Shown piece by piece: positions 18,857 through 27,698 of a DNA stretch of 64,000 nt. The DNA lies in NCBI GenBank assembly GCA_017307505.1, contig JAFKEE010000041.1, positions 1-64,000 on the forward strand, in the 5' to 3' direction. The notes beneath the pieces are model-generated. The model was given only the letters and a program-made list of their open reading frames with translations. It made no database searches and was not told the DNA's origin. Position 1 is the stretch's first letter; the number at the start of each line of letters is the position of its first letter. The stretch is from Acidobacteriota bacterium. GTDB lineage: Bacteria; Acidobacteriota; Terriglobia; Bryobacterales; Bryobacteraceae. The translations under genes were made by a program, and so were the position numbers.

Positions 18857-21589
18857 ATGAAGCGATGTGCCTTCCTTCTGTCGATCTCACTGGCCGCCTG
18901 CTGGGCTGAGCAGTTGCCCGTCCGGGTCACCTGGGGCCGCGGCGCAAAAGCCGCCGCGCCGCCGCTGGTTCAGATCAGCACCGACGGCGGGATGACGATC
19001 CGGAATCAAACGAAGACCGGCGCCACGGACGGTGCCGCTGAGGGCCTGAGCTTCGTTCTGGACAGCCCGGCGAGGACCGAACCGAAGCTGCAGAAACTGC
19101 AGATCATCTGGGCCGACCTGCTGGCCGCCGCCGATGCCGACACCGCCCGCCGTCTCGGGGAAGATGCTTCGATGGATCCACATGCGCCCCGGCTCTATGT
19201 GAAGACCCGCGGCGACGGCACCGGCGGATTTGCTGTCACCATCGAGCAACTCAAAAGGGAACGCGCTATCTGGGTGCCCTCTCTCGACGTCTACATCACC
19301 ACTGGAGCACCGTACATCCCCTTTGCGCAGCACCTGAAGTCGCTCGAAGCATGGAAGGGCCAGCGGATTCTGGACCGGATCCATGCTGAACCCGAGGCGA
19401 GCTATGAGGAGTACACGGGGCGCTGGGAGGACATGGGTAGCCCAACGTATGTCAACCCTCAGCAGACCGGAGCCGGGCACATCATCGGACTGGCCTGGGA
19501 CAGCTCGATCCACAAGTTCGGCATCGATCGCGGAGCCGGTGTGCGGAATGACTTCGGGAATCCCGACCGCTTCCGCTTCTGGTTCGAAGTCGGCGACATC
19601 ACGAAGGGCATTGCGAGGACCTGGAAGAAACAGGGGCTGCACGACGGTCTCCCTGTCGTCACGACGGTGTTTGAGCGCGAGGGCATCCGCTATGAGATCG
19701 AGCAGTTCGCGTATCCGCTGGAAGGTCCGCCCTCGCAGCGGCGCGGCGACATGCGCATGGTCCTCATGCAGCGTCTGCGGGTGTCGACCCTCGACGGTAA
19801 AGCGCGGCGCGTCCCCATCCATCTCAGCCACCGCCGGGCGATGCCGGGCGGACTCAGCTCCATCTTTGAGGTAGAACAAGCCGGTGGGAAGACGGTGGTG
19901 CGCAACCGCAGCTTTGGCCAGACCCTGTTGGAGGTGGATGGCGGCGATGGCCGCGCTGTCTGGTCCGGAGTGCAGGACTACGACGACCAGAAGATGCGAC
20001 GGGTGAACCTTTCCATTCCGCTGGAAATCCCCGCTGAAGGGACTCGGGAGCTGGTGGTGAAGCTGCCGTCGCCCATGGTGGACGACGCCGGTGCGGCGCT
20101 GCTGGCCCAACTCGACTACGAGAAGGCGCGGACCGCCACTCTGGACTTCTGGACCGCGTGGATCGACAAAGGCGCGCAGTTCCAGGTGCCCGAGAAGGTG
20201 GTCAACGATCTCTTCCGCGCCAGTCTCTGGCACGCTCTGCGTCTGCCGCGCCGCCACGGCGTGGGCGATGACGCCCGCATCGACCTGCCGTACTCGAACT
20301 TCGCCTACGACCAGACTGGAACCCCGTGGCCGGTCAATCAGGCTGTGTATATCGACTACATGCTTTTCGGCCTGCGCGGCTATGGGGCTGTGGCGGCGGA
20401 GGAACTGAAGGCGCAGTACCGCAACAACCAGGAGATCAACGGGCACGTCAGCGGGTATGCGAACTGGCTGGTCTACACGCCAGGCATGCTCTACGCGACG
20501 GCGCAGAACTACTTCCTCTCGGGCGACAAGGCTGCGCTGCAACGGGTCCTGCCGGAATCGCTCAAGGCGCTGGACTGGTGCCTGGCGCAGGTTGAGGCGG
20601 CTCAGCATCGGGAAGGTCCAACCCAGGGTCTCGTCTCAGGACCGTTGAACGACCTCACTGGCGAAGGGTTGTGGGCCTTCAACCAGGCGTACATGTATGC
20701 CGGGCTGGAACTCTTTGGGAAAGCGCTGGAGCAGATCGGGCACCCCAAGGCGGCGGCCGCCCGGTTGGCTGCCAGGCAACTGTCTGCTGCCGTGGATCAT
20801 GGATTCCGCACGGCCAGCGCCCACTCGCCGCTGGTCCAATTGCGCGATCACACCTGGATCCCTTATGTGCCCTGTGAGGCGAACACCTTCCGCCGGATCC
20901 TCGACGACTGGTATCCCACGGATGTCGACACCGGAGCCGCGCACATGCTGCGCCTGAAGGCGGTCGCGCCCGGCAGCGATCTGGGCGACTGGCTGCTGAA
21001 CGATCACGAGGATAACCTTCTGATCCGCGGGTGGGGCATCGCGAACGAGCCTGTGTACAACCAGCACGCCACGGCTTACCTCTGGCGTGACGATCCGAAG
21101 GCCGTGATCCGCACGTTTTACAGCTACATCGCGAGTGCGTTCAGCCAGTCGGCTTTGGAGCCGGTGGAGCATCGCTCGACGCACGGGCAGTACTTTGGTC
21201 CGCCTTCCACGGATGGCGCGTGGTTTGAGCTGTATCGCAACATGCTGATCCTGGAACGCGACGATGATTCCCTGCTGCTGGCGGGCTTCACGCCGCGGGC
21301 CTGGCTGGCTCCGGGCAAGACGATCTCGGTGCAGCGCGCCCCCAGCCGTTTCGGCCCCATTTCGATGACCCTTCAGAATAAGGGCGGCCGGCAGTTGTCC
21401 GCCAGCATCGAGTTGGACGGACGCGCCAAGCCCTCTTCGGTTCTCGTGCGCTTTCGCCATCCTGCCGGCAGCTCCATGACCAGCGTCACCGTGAACGGAC
21501 GCAACTGGACCGACTTTGATGCGGCGAAAGAATGGGTCCGGCTGCCGGCTCCGGCAGAGAAGAGTTATGCGATTGTGGTGAGCTACTGA
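18857..21589 (+). CDS. secreted six-hairpin (alpha/alpha)6 glycosidase-like protein
   Basis: 910 residues from the ATG at 18857, which opens a signal peptide (MKRCAFLLSISLAACWA); a TTG one codon earlier is possible. The N-terminal half is beta-rich. The central and C-terminal part (about residues 440-820) has the Trp- and Tyr-rich helical pattern of six-hairpin glycosidases (YDQTGTPWPVNQAVYIDYM, NGHVSGYANWLVYT, DHTWIPYVPCEA, TAYLWRDDP), then a short beta-domain. It probably hydrolyses a polysaccharide or oligosaccharide in the periplasm. The glycoside hydrolase family and the catalytic acids could not be assigned with confidence. It lies between the SDR and transporter genes of the IclR-linked cluster. 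Confidence 0.6.
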   Translation: MKRCAFLLSISLAACWAEQLPVRVTWGRGAKAAAPPLVQISTDGGMTIRNQTKTGATDGAAEGLSFVLDSPARTEPKLQKLQIIWADLLAAADADTARRLGEDASMDPHAPRLYVKTRGDGTGGFAVTIEQLKRERAIWVPSLDVYITTGAPYIPFAQHLKSLEAWKGQRILDRIHAEPEASYEEYTGRWEDMGSPTYVNPQQTGAGHIIGLAWDSSIHKFGIDRGAGVRNDFGNPDRFRFWFEVGDITKGIARTWKKQGLHDGLPVVTTVFEREGIRYEIEQFAYPLEGPPSQRRGDMRMVLMQRLRVSTLDGKARRVPIHLSHRRAMPGGLSSIFEVEQAGGKTVVRNRSFGQTLLEVDGGDGRAVWSGVQDYDDQKMRRVNLSIPLEIPAEGTRELVVKLPSPMVDDAGAALLAQLDYEKARTATLDFWTAWIDKGAQFQVPEKVVNDLFRASLWHALRLPRRHGVGDDARIDLPYSNFAYDQTGTPWPVNQAVYIDYMLFGLRGYGAVAAEELKAQYRNNQEINGHVSGYANWLVYTPGMLYATAQNYFLSGDKAALQRVLPESLKALDWCLAQVEAAQHREGPTQGLVSGPLNDLTGEGLWAFNQAYMYAGLELFGKALEQIGHPKAAAARLAARQLSAAVDHGFRTASAHSPLVQLRDHTWIPYVPCEANTFRRILDDWYPTDVDTGAAHMLRLKAVAPGSDLGDWLLNDHEDNLLIRGWGIANEPVYNQHATAYLWRDDPKAVIRTFYSYIASAFSQSALEPVEHRSTHGQYFGPPSTDGAWFELYRNMLILERDDDSLLLAGFTPRAWLAPGKTISVQRAPSRFGPISMTLQNKGGRQLSASIELDGRAKPSSVLVRFRHPAGSSMTSVTVNGRNWTDFDAAKEWVRLPAPAEKSYAIVVSY

Positions 21590-21711
21590 TGTTTCCTGCT
21601 AATGGGAATGTAATTCGAGAGGCTCTCCAGATTGGCCGTGAAGCGTCGATTTGTGGGGTGTAATGGTGCTGAGCCCAAGGGCGCAATCAGGCGGATGGTA
21701 TCAAAGGAAAG

Positions 21712-22155
21712 ATGAACGAAGGCTACCTATACACGCTGTTGGGGCTTCTAGCGTTCAGTGCGCTGGGCATCTTCCACAAACTGGCCGACACGTTGAAGTG
21801 CCGCCCCAGTCCGGTGAATGCGCTGATGTACGGGTGGTCGCTGGTGTTTGTGGTCGTGACAATCACGATGCGCGGAGGGGAATGGCATGGGCCCACCGGC
21901 GCCTGGTCGCTGGCGCTGCCGTTTGGAGTGAGTGCGTCGATCGCGATCCTGTCATTTCAGGCCGGCATCCGTTACGGCGACATCGCCACCAGCTGGCTGG
22001 CCATCAATCTGTCGTCGGGCCTGCCCACTCTGGCTTCGATCCTGATCTATCACGAGCCCGTGGGGCTGAAGCGCGCCATCGCCCTGAGCCTGATTCCTGT
22101 CTCCATGGCCCTGCTGTGGAAGGACAAGCGCGATGCGGAGCGGCGTCATGAGTAA
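21712..22155 (+). CDS. half-size DMT superfamily (EamA-like) membrane protein, first subunit
   Basis: 147 residues with about four to five membrane segments (LYTLLGLLAFSALGIF; LVFVVVTITM; SLALPFGVSASIAILSF; LPTLASILIY; AIALSLIPVSMALLW). This is half the length of a normal ten-helix EamA transporter. The next gene encodes another half-size protein and overlaps by 8 bp, so the two probably assemble as a heterodimer that exports or imports a small metabolite. Translational coupling is likely. The substrate is unknown; the neighbouring RraA-like and amidohydrolase genes suggest a carboxylic acid or related catabolite. Confidence 0.75.
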   Translation: MNEGYLYTLLGLLAFSALGIFHKLADTLKCRPSPVNALMYGWSLVFVVVTITMRGGEWHGPTGAWSLALPFGVSASIAILSFQAGIRYGDIATSWLAINLSSGLPTLASILIYHEPVGLKRAIALSLIPVSMALLWKDKRDAERRHE

Positions 22156-22579
22156 GACGAACGTCTGGCTCCGGCTGATGCTCGTCGCCTTTGTGGCGAA
22201 CGGTCTCGGCCCGTTCGGGCTGAAGATTCTGACCGAACGCGGCTTGGCCGCGTATCAGCAGCAGTACCTGCTCTTCTGGTACCTGGGCGGCTTCTTCTTC
22301 GCCCTGGCGGCTCTGCTGGTGAGCCGGGATGGAGTCAACCGGCGGGAGGTTCTGCTGGGCGCGGCCATGGGCGGCTGCAGCCTGGCGGGCCAGAGTTTCA
22401 CGGCCATGGCATTGTCGCGCGGGGTGCCGGGACACATCGCGTTCCCGCTGACCACCGGCGGCTCACTGTTTCTGGTTGCGACGGCCGGGTTGCTGCTCTT
22501 CAAGGAGCGCATCGGCCCTTATGGATTTTGCGGTGTGGTGTTAGGAATCGCGTCGTTGGTCATGTTGAGCGTTGCCTGA
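22148..22579 (+). CDS. half-size DMT superfamily (EamA-like) membrane protein, second subunit
   Basis: 143 residues from the ATG at 22148, which has GGAG 7 bp upstream; an ATG at 22133 in frame is less well placed. About four to five membrane segments (LMLVAFVANGLGPFG; LLFWYLGGFFFALAALLV; FPLTTGGSLFLVATAGLLLF; YGFCGVVLGIASLVML) with the EamA-type LLFKERIGPYGFCGVVLG ending. It overlaps the first subunit gene by 8 bp. The two differ in sequence, as expected for an obligate heterodimer formed by duplication of the half-unit. Confidence 0.75.
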   Translation: MSKTNVWLRLMLVAFVANGLGPFGLKILTERGLAAYQQQYLLFWYLGGFFFALAALLVSRDGVNRREVLLGAAMGGCSLAGQSFTAMALSRGVPGHIAFPLTTGGSLFLVATAGLLLFKERIGPYGFCGVVLGIASLVMLSVA

Positions 22580-22598
22580 CGGCGAAGGAAGGTGCAAG

Positions 22599-23306
22599 TT
22601 GGCCACTGAACAGCAAAGCAACGGAAGAGCGCCGGGCAGGGTATTGCAGACGGCGGATGTGGAGCTCTTCGAACATGTAGAACGGAACCTATATACGGCG
22701 GTGCTGGCCGATTCCCTCGATGAGATGGGTTTCCGCCAGCAGGCGATGAGGGAGACCATCCGGCCGTTGTCGCCGGACCTGGTCTTTGCCGGATGGGCTC
22801 GGACCATCCTATGCATGGACGTCTATCACCTGAGCGAGAACCCTTACGACATCGAGATCGAAGCTGTCGATAGCCTGCTGCCCGGCGAGATTGCCGTGGT
22901 GGCCACGGGCGATTCGAAGCGTAACGCTCCGTGGGGGGAACTTCTTTCCACGGCGGCGTTGAGCCGCGGGGCGCGCGGCGCCGTCATTGACGGGCTGGTG
23001 CGCGACGTGAAGAAGATCCAGTCTCTCGGGTTCCCGGTGTTCGCCACGGGCATCAAGCCTGTGGATTCGCGCGGGCGCGGCCTGGTGGTGGATTACAACA
23101 TCCCAGTCGAATGCCAGGGCGTGCTGGTGACGCCTGGCGATCTGGTGGTGGCGGACTATGATGGCGTTGTGGTGGTGCCGGCAGCGGTGGTGACGGAAGC
23201 TGTGCGCATGGCCACCGACAAAGTGTCCAGGGAGAATCACAGCCGGGCCGAGCTCATGAACGGCATGCTGCTGCGCCAGGTCTACGATAAGTACGGGGTG
23301 CTTTAG
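22599..23306 (+). CDS. RraA family protein (aldolase/demethylmenaquinone-methyltransferase-like fold)
   Basis: 235 residues from a TTG at 22599 preceded by AAGGAAGG; another TTG at 22572 lies inside the transporter gene. The core matches the RraA/HMG-aldolase fold: PWGELLSTAALSRGARGAVIDGLVRD with the catalytic-type DG and R, then DLVVADYDGVVVVP. Family members include 4-hydroxy-4-methyl-2-oxoglutarate aldolases, oxaloacetate decarboxylases and regulators of RNase E that share only the fold. The context, with a regulator and an amidohydrolase, favours an aldolase or decarboxylase in catabolism. The gene that follows starts one base before its stop ends. Confidence 0.85.
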   Translation: MATEQQSNGRAPGRVLQTADVELFEHVERNLYTAVLADSLDEMGFRQQAMRETIRPLSPDLVFAGWARTILCMDVYHLSENPYDIEIEAVDSLLPGEIAVVATGDSKRNAPWGELLSTAALSRGARGAVIDGLVRDVKKIQSLGFPVFATGIKPVDSRGRGLVVDYNIPVECQGVLVTPGDLVVADYDGVVVVPAAVVTEAVRMATDKVSRENHSRAELMNGMLLRQVYDKYGVL

Positions 23307-24151
23307 TGATCGTTGATGTCCATACGCATGTCTGGGAATGTCCCTGCCACATTGGCGAGCGCTTTGTTCACGACGCCAAGGTCACGGCGGGCGCCGGCTA
23401 CAAGGACATTCACGTCGACCTGGATCAGCATTGGGCGGCGATGGGGCCGGTCGATCGGGCCATCGTGCTCGGGTTCCGGGCCAGGCATGTGGGTGTGCTG
23501 GTTCCGAATGAATATGTGGCCGAGTATGTCGGCAAGCACCCGGAGAAGTTGATCGGCTTCTGTTCCATCGATCCGCAGGATCCGGACTCGGTGGAACAGC
23601 TGGATCACTGCGTACAGACGTTAGGCTTGAAGGGCCTCAAAATGGGGCCCATCTACCAGAACGTCGCGCCTACCGATTCCCGCTTCCGCCGCATTCTGAA
23701 GCGGGCTGAGGAACTGCGCATCCCGATGCTGATCCATCAGGGCACGACCTTTTGTGAAAACGTGTCGCTGGAGATCGCCAATCCGGTCCTGCTGCAGCCG
23801 CTGGCGCTGGAGTTCCCGAAGCTGATCACAGTGATCGCGCACATGGGCCATCCGTGGATCAACGAAACGCTGGTGTTGATCCGGAAGAATCGAAACATGT
23901 ACGCGGACATCTCGGCGTTGTTTTACCGGCCGTGGCAGTTCTACAACGCGCTGGTGGCGGCCATGGAGTATGGAGTGCTGGATCGTCTGCTGCTGGGGTC
24001 GGACTACCCGTTCACCACGCCGCAGGGAACGATGGATGCGCTGCGGTCTGTGAATCGCATGGCGGAGAACACCAATCTGCCTCGGATCCCGGAGAAGGCG
24101 ATCGAGGAAATGATTTACCGCGACACGCTCGACCTACTTGGGCTTGGCTGA
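23306..24151 (+). CDS. amidohydrolase family (metal-dependent TIM-barrel) protein
   Basis: 281 residues, GTG start overlapping the RraA-like stop by one base, so coupled translation is likely. The metal site begins with HxH at H6 and H8 (DVHTHVW), and further ligand candidates sit in MLIHQGTT, VIAHMGHPW and LLGSDYPF. This is the amidohydrolase-2 group, which includes decarboxylases and lactonases (ACMSD-like) rather than only amidases. With RraA it may form two successive steps of an unknown aromatic or dicarboxylic acid pathway. The exact reaction cannot be read from sequence. Confidence 0.85.
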   Translation: MIVDVHTHVWECPCHIGERFVHDAKVTAGAGYKDIHVDLDQHWAAMGPVDRAIVLGFRARHVGVLVPNEYVAEYVGKHPEKLIGFCSIDPQDPDSVEQLDHCVQTLGLKGLKMGPIYQNVAPTDSRFRRILKRAEELRIPMLIHQGTTFCENVSLEIANPVLLQPLALEFPKLITVIAHMGHPWINETLVLIRKNRNMYADISALFYRPWQFYNALVAAMEYGVLDRLLLGSDYPFTTPQGTMDALRSVNRMAENTNLPRIPEKAIEEMIYRDTLDLLGLG

Positions 24152-24161
24152 TTCCTGCATG

Positions 24162-24181
24162 GCGGACCCCCACGGGTCCGC
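24162..24181. terminator. hairpin between convergent genes
   Basis: A perfect 8-bp stem (24162-24169 with 24174-24181) with a CCAC loop fills the 29-bp gap between two convergent stop codons. No long T-run, but placement suits a bidirectional terminator. Confidence 0.5.
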
Positions 24182-25332
24182 TAGGCAATTCGATACTTCG
24201 CGATCACTTCCTCGTTCACTTCCACACCCAGGCCTGGGCCGCTCGGTACACGCAGGTAGCCATCCTCCAGAAGGATTGGAGACTTGCCGAGTTCCCGGCT
24301 CAGCGGCCCGCTCGCTGTGTTGAACTCGATCAGCACGGCCCGCCGCTGAAAGGCGTTCAGGTGCAGAGAGGCCGCGGTGAGCAGGTCCGACGACCAGGAA
24401 TGCGGGATGACGTGGACGTTGGCGCGCTCCGCCATGTGGACGATCTTACGGGCGACGGTGAGTCCGCCGCAGCGCGTCAGGTCCGGTTGGAGGATGTCGA
24501 CCTTGGCTCGTTCGATGAGTTCACGGAAGCCCCACTCCGTTGCCTCCTGCTCGCCGCAGGCAATAGGCGTCGTTACGGCTTCCGCTACGGTCCGGTAGCC
24601 ATCGTAGTCTTCGGGGTTCAGGATTTCTTCGATGAAGAACGGCCGGTAGGGTTCCAGTGAGCGCACCACATTGATCGCCTGTTTTGGTGTCCGGTCGACA
24701 AACCAGCCTGTGTCCACGAGCAGATCGTTGCGGTCGCCCATTGCCTGCCGCGCGGCAGCGACCAGTTCCACATCCCGGCGTGGATCCTCGCCGAAGACAC
24801 CCCAGCCGAACTTGATGGCCGTGAAGCCCTGGTCCAAATAGCGCTGGGTTGCGGCTTTCATGGCGTCCGGGGTCGGACGGAAGAGTGTGCTCGCGTAGGC
24901 CCGGATCTTCTCGTGCCAGCGCGCGCCCATCAGCACGCACACCGGTTGGCCATAGAACTTGCCGCAGATATCCCAGAGTGCGATGTCGATGGCGGAGATC
25001 GCCTGGATGGCCACGCCGCGGCGGCCGTAGTAGATCGAGCCGCGGTACATCTTGTACCAGAGCCGCTCCATTTCGAGGGGATTCTCGCCCACCAGCAGCG
25101 AGGCGAGGCCCTCGAAGCACTCCATGCCGGGCTCGCTCCATTGCGGAGCCTCGACGGCGGCTTTGGCCACCGGAGCCGAAGTCTCCATGTCCGAATACCC
25201 GACGATGCCAGCGTCGGTCGTGATTTTCACGAGGCCCATGTAAGTGGGGCCGATTGCCTCTTCATCGGCCTCGGGCGACCGGTAGAGTCCGGGCGATTTC
25301 AGCACCAGCACTTCGACATTCGTGATCTTCAT
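24181..25332 (-). CDS. mandelate racemase/muconate lactonizing (enolase superfamily) enzyme
   Basis: 383 residues, usual length. The N-terminal capping domain is followed by a barrel with general-base region AIKFG (K174), metal ligands D207 (LVDTGW), E235 (FIEEIL) and E261 (ACGEQE), and a D284/H311 dyad (LQPDLTRCGG; VIPHSWS). The His-Asp dyad places it with the mandelate racemase and sugar-acid dehydratase group, which abstracts a proton alpha to a carboxylate and eliminates water. It is the last gene of a three-gene operon with overlaps of 4 and 8 bp. The substrate is probably a sugar acid, but which one is unknown. Confidence 0.9.
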   Translation of the reverse strand: MKITNVEVLVLKSPGLYRSPEADEEAIGPTYMGLVKITTDAGIVGYSDMETSAPVAKAAVEAPQWSEPGMECFEGLASLLVGENPLEMERLWYKMYRGSIYYGRRGVAIQAISAIDIALWDICGKFYGQPVCVLMGARWHEKIRAYASTLFRPTPDAMKAATQRYLDQGFTAIKFGWGVFGEDPRRDVELVAAARQAMGDRNDLLVDTGWFVDRTPKQAINVVRSLEPYRPFFIEEILNPEDYDGYRTVAEAVTTPIACGEQEATEWGFRELIERAKVDILQPDLTRCGGLTVARKIVHMAERANVHVIPHSWSSDLLTAASLHLNAFQRRAVLIEFNTASGPLSRELGKSPILLEDGYLRVPSGPGLGVEVNEEVIAKYRIA

Positions 25333-26345
25333 GCGGGGAACTCCGTCTCTTCACCGATGACGAACAGCGTGAGGCCCTTTGGGCAGACGGCGGCGGCGTA
25401 GCGGGCGATCAGCACGCCAGCCCGATGGGCGCGGATCTCGAGCGCCGGGGCCGTGTGGTCAGAGAAGTCGTGCAGGCGTCCGAGCAGTTGGCCTTGGGCC
25501 ACATCTTCGCCGGGCACGGCAAGAGGCTCCCAGATTCCGTCGCGAGGACAGGGCCGGTAGTCGTCCAGATTCGGAGCCTGGACCAACCGCTGTTTCCTCG
25601 TGCTGTGTTTGACGGGCCCTGGCAGCAACCCATATTGCCGCATCACGTTGAGCGAGCCCTCGTAAGCATGATGGACGCCTTCCGGGCTGACCAGTTCACC
25701 GGAGCCGAATTCCCCGCCGATGGCGATCTTGCCGTCGTCCTCCGCCTCATCGGTGAGCAGGCCCGAGCCCATCTGGCGCGAGTACACAAACAGGAACGGG
25801 GTATCAAAAAGGCGGGCCGCCCGAGCCATCTCGGCGAACTGCTCGGCATCGGGCAGCCGGTGAAATGAGGTGCAGAGAGGGAAGACCGCTTCCCGACCGC
25901 CGGAGTGGATGTCGATGACGACCTTCACCTGGGGGAAGACCTGGGTCTTGACGAAGTTCGAGATTCGGTAGGAGATCGACCCTCGCGCGTTGCCGGGAAA
26001 TGCCCGGTTCATGTTCACATTGTCGAGCGGGGAGAGCCTGGTGCCAGCCCGGCACGCACTCTCGCTCAATTGGGGGATCAGCACCACCAGTCCGGACATA
26101 GAGGCGGGGTCGAGATCCGCACACAACCGCTTCACCGCGACCTGGCCCTCGTATTCGTTGCCGTGCGTTCCTCCGAAGACTGCTATGCCCGGCGCATCGC
26201 CCGCCGCTCCGCGCACCACGGTGAGTGGCACCAGCGAATAGCCCCAGGCCGAGTCGAGATGGAAGCCCAACTGGTAGTGGCGCTTGCCGGGCGTGTCGAA
26301 ATCGACGTCAGAGAGGTCGTGGAGCAGACGGGGGGATTCAGTCAT
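25329..26345 (-). CDS. succinylglutamate desuccinylase/aspartoacylase family protein
   Basis: 338 residues from the ATG at 26345; the longer in-frame start at 26393 would cut deep into the upstream gene. The zinc-peptidase-like motifs are H61 and E64 in GGTHGNEYEG, H147 in IDIHSGG and a downstream GGEFGSGE. The C-terminal region is a beta domain (DVAQGQLLGRLHDF). Family members hydrolyse N-acyl groups from amino acids, or other amide or ester substrates. Here it sits between a cyclase-type hydrolase and an enolase-superfamily enzyme, suggesting hydrolysis of a conjugated acid before dehydration. The 3' end overlaps the next start by 4 bp. Confidence 0.85.
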   Translation of the reverse strand: MTESPRLLHDLSDVDFDTPGKRHYQLGFHLDSAWGYSLVPLTVVRGAAGDAPGIAVFGGTHGNEYEGQVAVKRLCADLDPASMSGLVVLIPQLSESACRAGTRLSPLDNVNMNRAFPGNARGSISYRISNFVKTQVFPQVKVVIDIHSGGREAVFPLCTSFHRLPDAEQFAEMARAARLFDTPFLFVYSRQMGSGLLTDEAEDDGKIAIGGEFGSGELVSPEGVHHAYEGSLNVMRQYGLLPGPVKHSTRKQRLVQAPNLDDYRPCPRDGIWEPLAVPGEDVAQGQLLGRLHDFSDHTAPALEIRAHRAGVLIARYAAAVCPKGLTLFVIGEETEFPA

Positions 26346-27021
26346 GATGGGCAGTCTCCGCGAACAGGGTACAGGGTGCGCTGTCCAGGCCATCGAACAA
26401 CCAGGGCATCAGGGTGACTTGGCGCAGCGGCGGAAGATCCTCCAGCAGGTGGGCGTCTTCTATGAGGAGGACGGGCCGGTTTGGATAGTCCGTACAGCCG
26501 AGGAAGACCCGATGCGCCTGTGCGCCTTCCGGATCGTGCGATAGGGCCGAGACGGAGGGGATGTCCATTGCGATGGCGCGCAGGGCAGGGAAGCGTTCCA
26601 TCAAAAGATTGGCCGCTGCCGGCCCAAAGCCGGGGGCGTGGTCCACATAGCGACGCTCGTTGGTCCGGTGGCGGCCCCAGCCGGTCCGCAGGAGAAGAAT
26701 GTCTGTCTCCTTTGGAGCCTGGAAGAGCGCCGGTTCCAGGTGGGCGGGTTTAATGAGTTCTTCGTCCTGGAGAGGGACGTCGAGGATGGCTGGTGTCCGG
26801 AAGAAGAACTCGTCCAGGGCGTAGTCTGTGATGGCGCGGCCGGCCGGGTTGAAGTGCCGTGGGGCGTCCACGTGGGTGCCGGCGTGGTTGCTGGTCCTGA
26901 AATAAAAGGAGTTACACGCATGACCCTGCGAGAGATCGTAGATCTGGTCGAGCTTTGGCTTGGGCAACGTGCTGTAGAAGGGCGTGTGCTCAGACAGGTT
27001 GTAGGACAGCTTGATGAGCAT
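26338..27021 (-). CDS. cyclase family (kynurenine formamidase-like) metal-dependent hydrolase
   Basis: 227 residues from the ATG at 27021; the in-frame start at 27099 adds 26 Arg/Ser-rich residues that are unlike the family. The signature HAGTHVDAPRHF supplies the metal ligands H46, H50, D52 and H56. Members open or close lactams and lactones or hydrolyse formamides; N-formylkynurenine is one known substrate. It is the first gene of the operon with the aspartoacylase-like and enolase-superfamily genes, overlapping the next start by 8 bp. No tryptophan-degradation genes are nearby, so a different substrate is more likely. Confidence 0.85.
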   Translation of the reverse strand: MLIKLSYNLSEHTPFYSTLPKPKLDQIYDLSQGHACNSFYFRTSNHAGTHVDAPRHFNPAGRAITDYALDEFFFRTPAILDVPLQDEELIKPAHLEPALFQAPKETDILLLRTGWGRHRTNERRYVDHAPGFGPAAANLLMERFPALRAIAMDIPSVSALSHDPEGAQAHRVFLGCTDYPNRPVLLIEDAHLLEDLPPLRQVTLMPWLFDGLDSAPCTLFAETAHHD

Positions 27022-27206
27022 CTTGCGCCATTCTAGCGAACGGCCTGAGGGCAGGGGCAGGGAACGGGAGTCCCTTTTCCAGGGTATTGGAATGCTCACG
27101 ATCGTTTACGAAAAGGTCAGCATTAGGAGAGGTGATGATGTAGCCCCTTCAACATTTCGCTTCGTTTCTGTTGCAGCCTCTGGCACAATAGGACAATTAG
27201 AGCATT

Positions 27207-27677
27207 ATGTCTGCTTTAGTCCAGAATCAACACTCCGACCTGATCGAGCTGCTCCTGGGTGAACACGCAGCCATATTGGCTTTGTTTCGCAACCTGGAAC
27301 AGCGGCTGCCGGACATGGGCCTGCGCGAGATGCAGGGCGCCGGTTACACCGTGGAAGCGCTGTTGATGGCGCATGCCATCGAAGAAGACGCGCTTCTGTT
27401 TCATTCACTTCCGGAGAAGCGGGACAGTGTGAAGAAGACTCTAGACGCGATGTTCGGCGAACACAATGAGCAGCGAAGATTGATGGAAGAGTTGCGGACT
27501 GCCAAAACGACCCAGGCGGTCAGGAAGCTGCTGGGCCAGGTGATGGATCTGACGCGAGAGCACTTTGCCGTGGAGGAGCGGGTCCTCTTCGACCTCGCCC
27601 GCAAGGTGCTGGGCAAGCGGCGTCTTCAGGAACTGGGGGCGGAGTTCGCCCGCCGCCGGGGGCTCTCGACCATCTAG
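27207..27677 (+). CDS. hemerythrin domain protein
   Basis: 156 residues. A four-helix bundle with the di-iron ligand pattern of hemerythrin HHE proteins: H20 (LLGEHAAIL), H56 and E60 (LMAHAIEED), H86 (FGEHNEQ), and H119 with E123 (REHFAVEE). Such proteins bind O2 or NO, store iron, or repair damaged Fe-S centres. No membrane segment or fused signalling domain is present. It lies alone between a divergent operon and the dCMP deaminase gene. Confidence 0.85.
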   Translation: MSALVQNQHSDLIELLLGEHAAILALFRNLEQRLPDMGLREMQGAGYTVEALLMAHAIEEDALLFHSLPEKRDSVKKTLDAMFGEHNEQRRLMEELRTAKTTQAVRKLLGQVMDLTREHFAVEERVLFDLARKVLGKRRLQELGAEFARRRGLSTI

Positions 27678-27698
27678 TCCCTGCAGGGACCAGGGTTC

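Noticed and set aside
18887-20608. 573-codon minus-strand frame opposite the six-hairpin protein
   Set aside because: The plus strand has a signal peptide and Trp/Tyr-rich glycosidase-like motifs; the minus frame has none.
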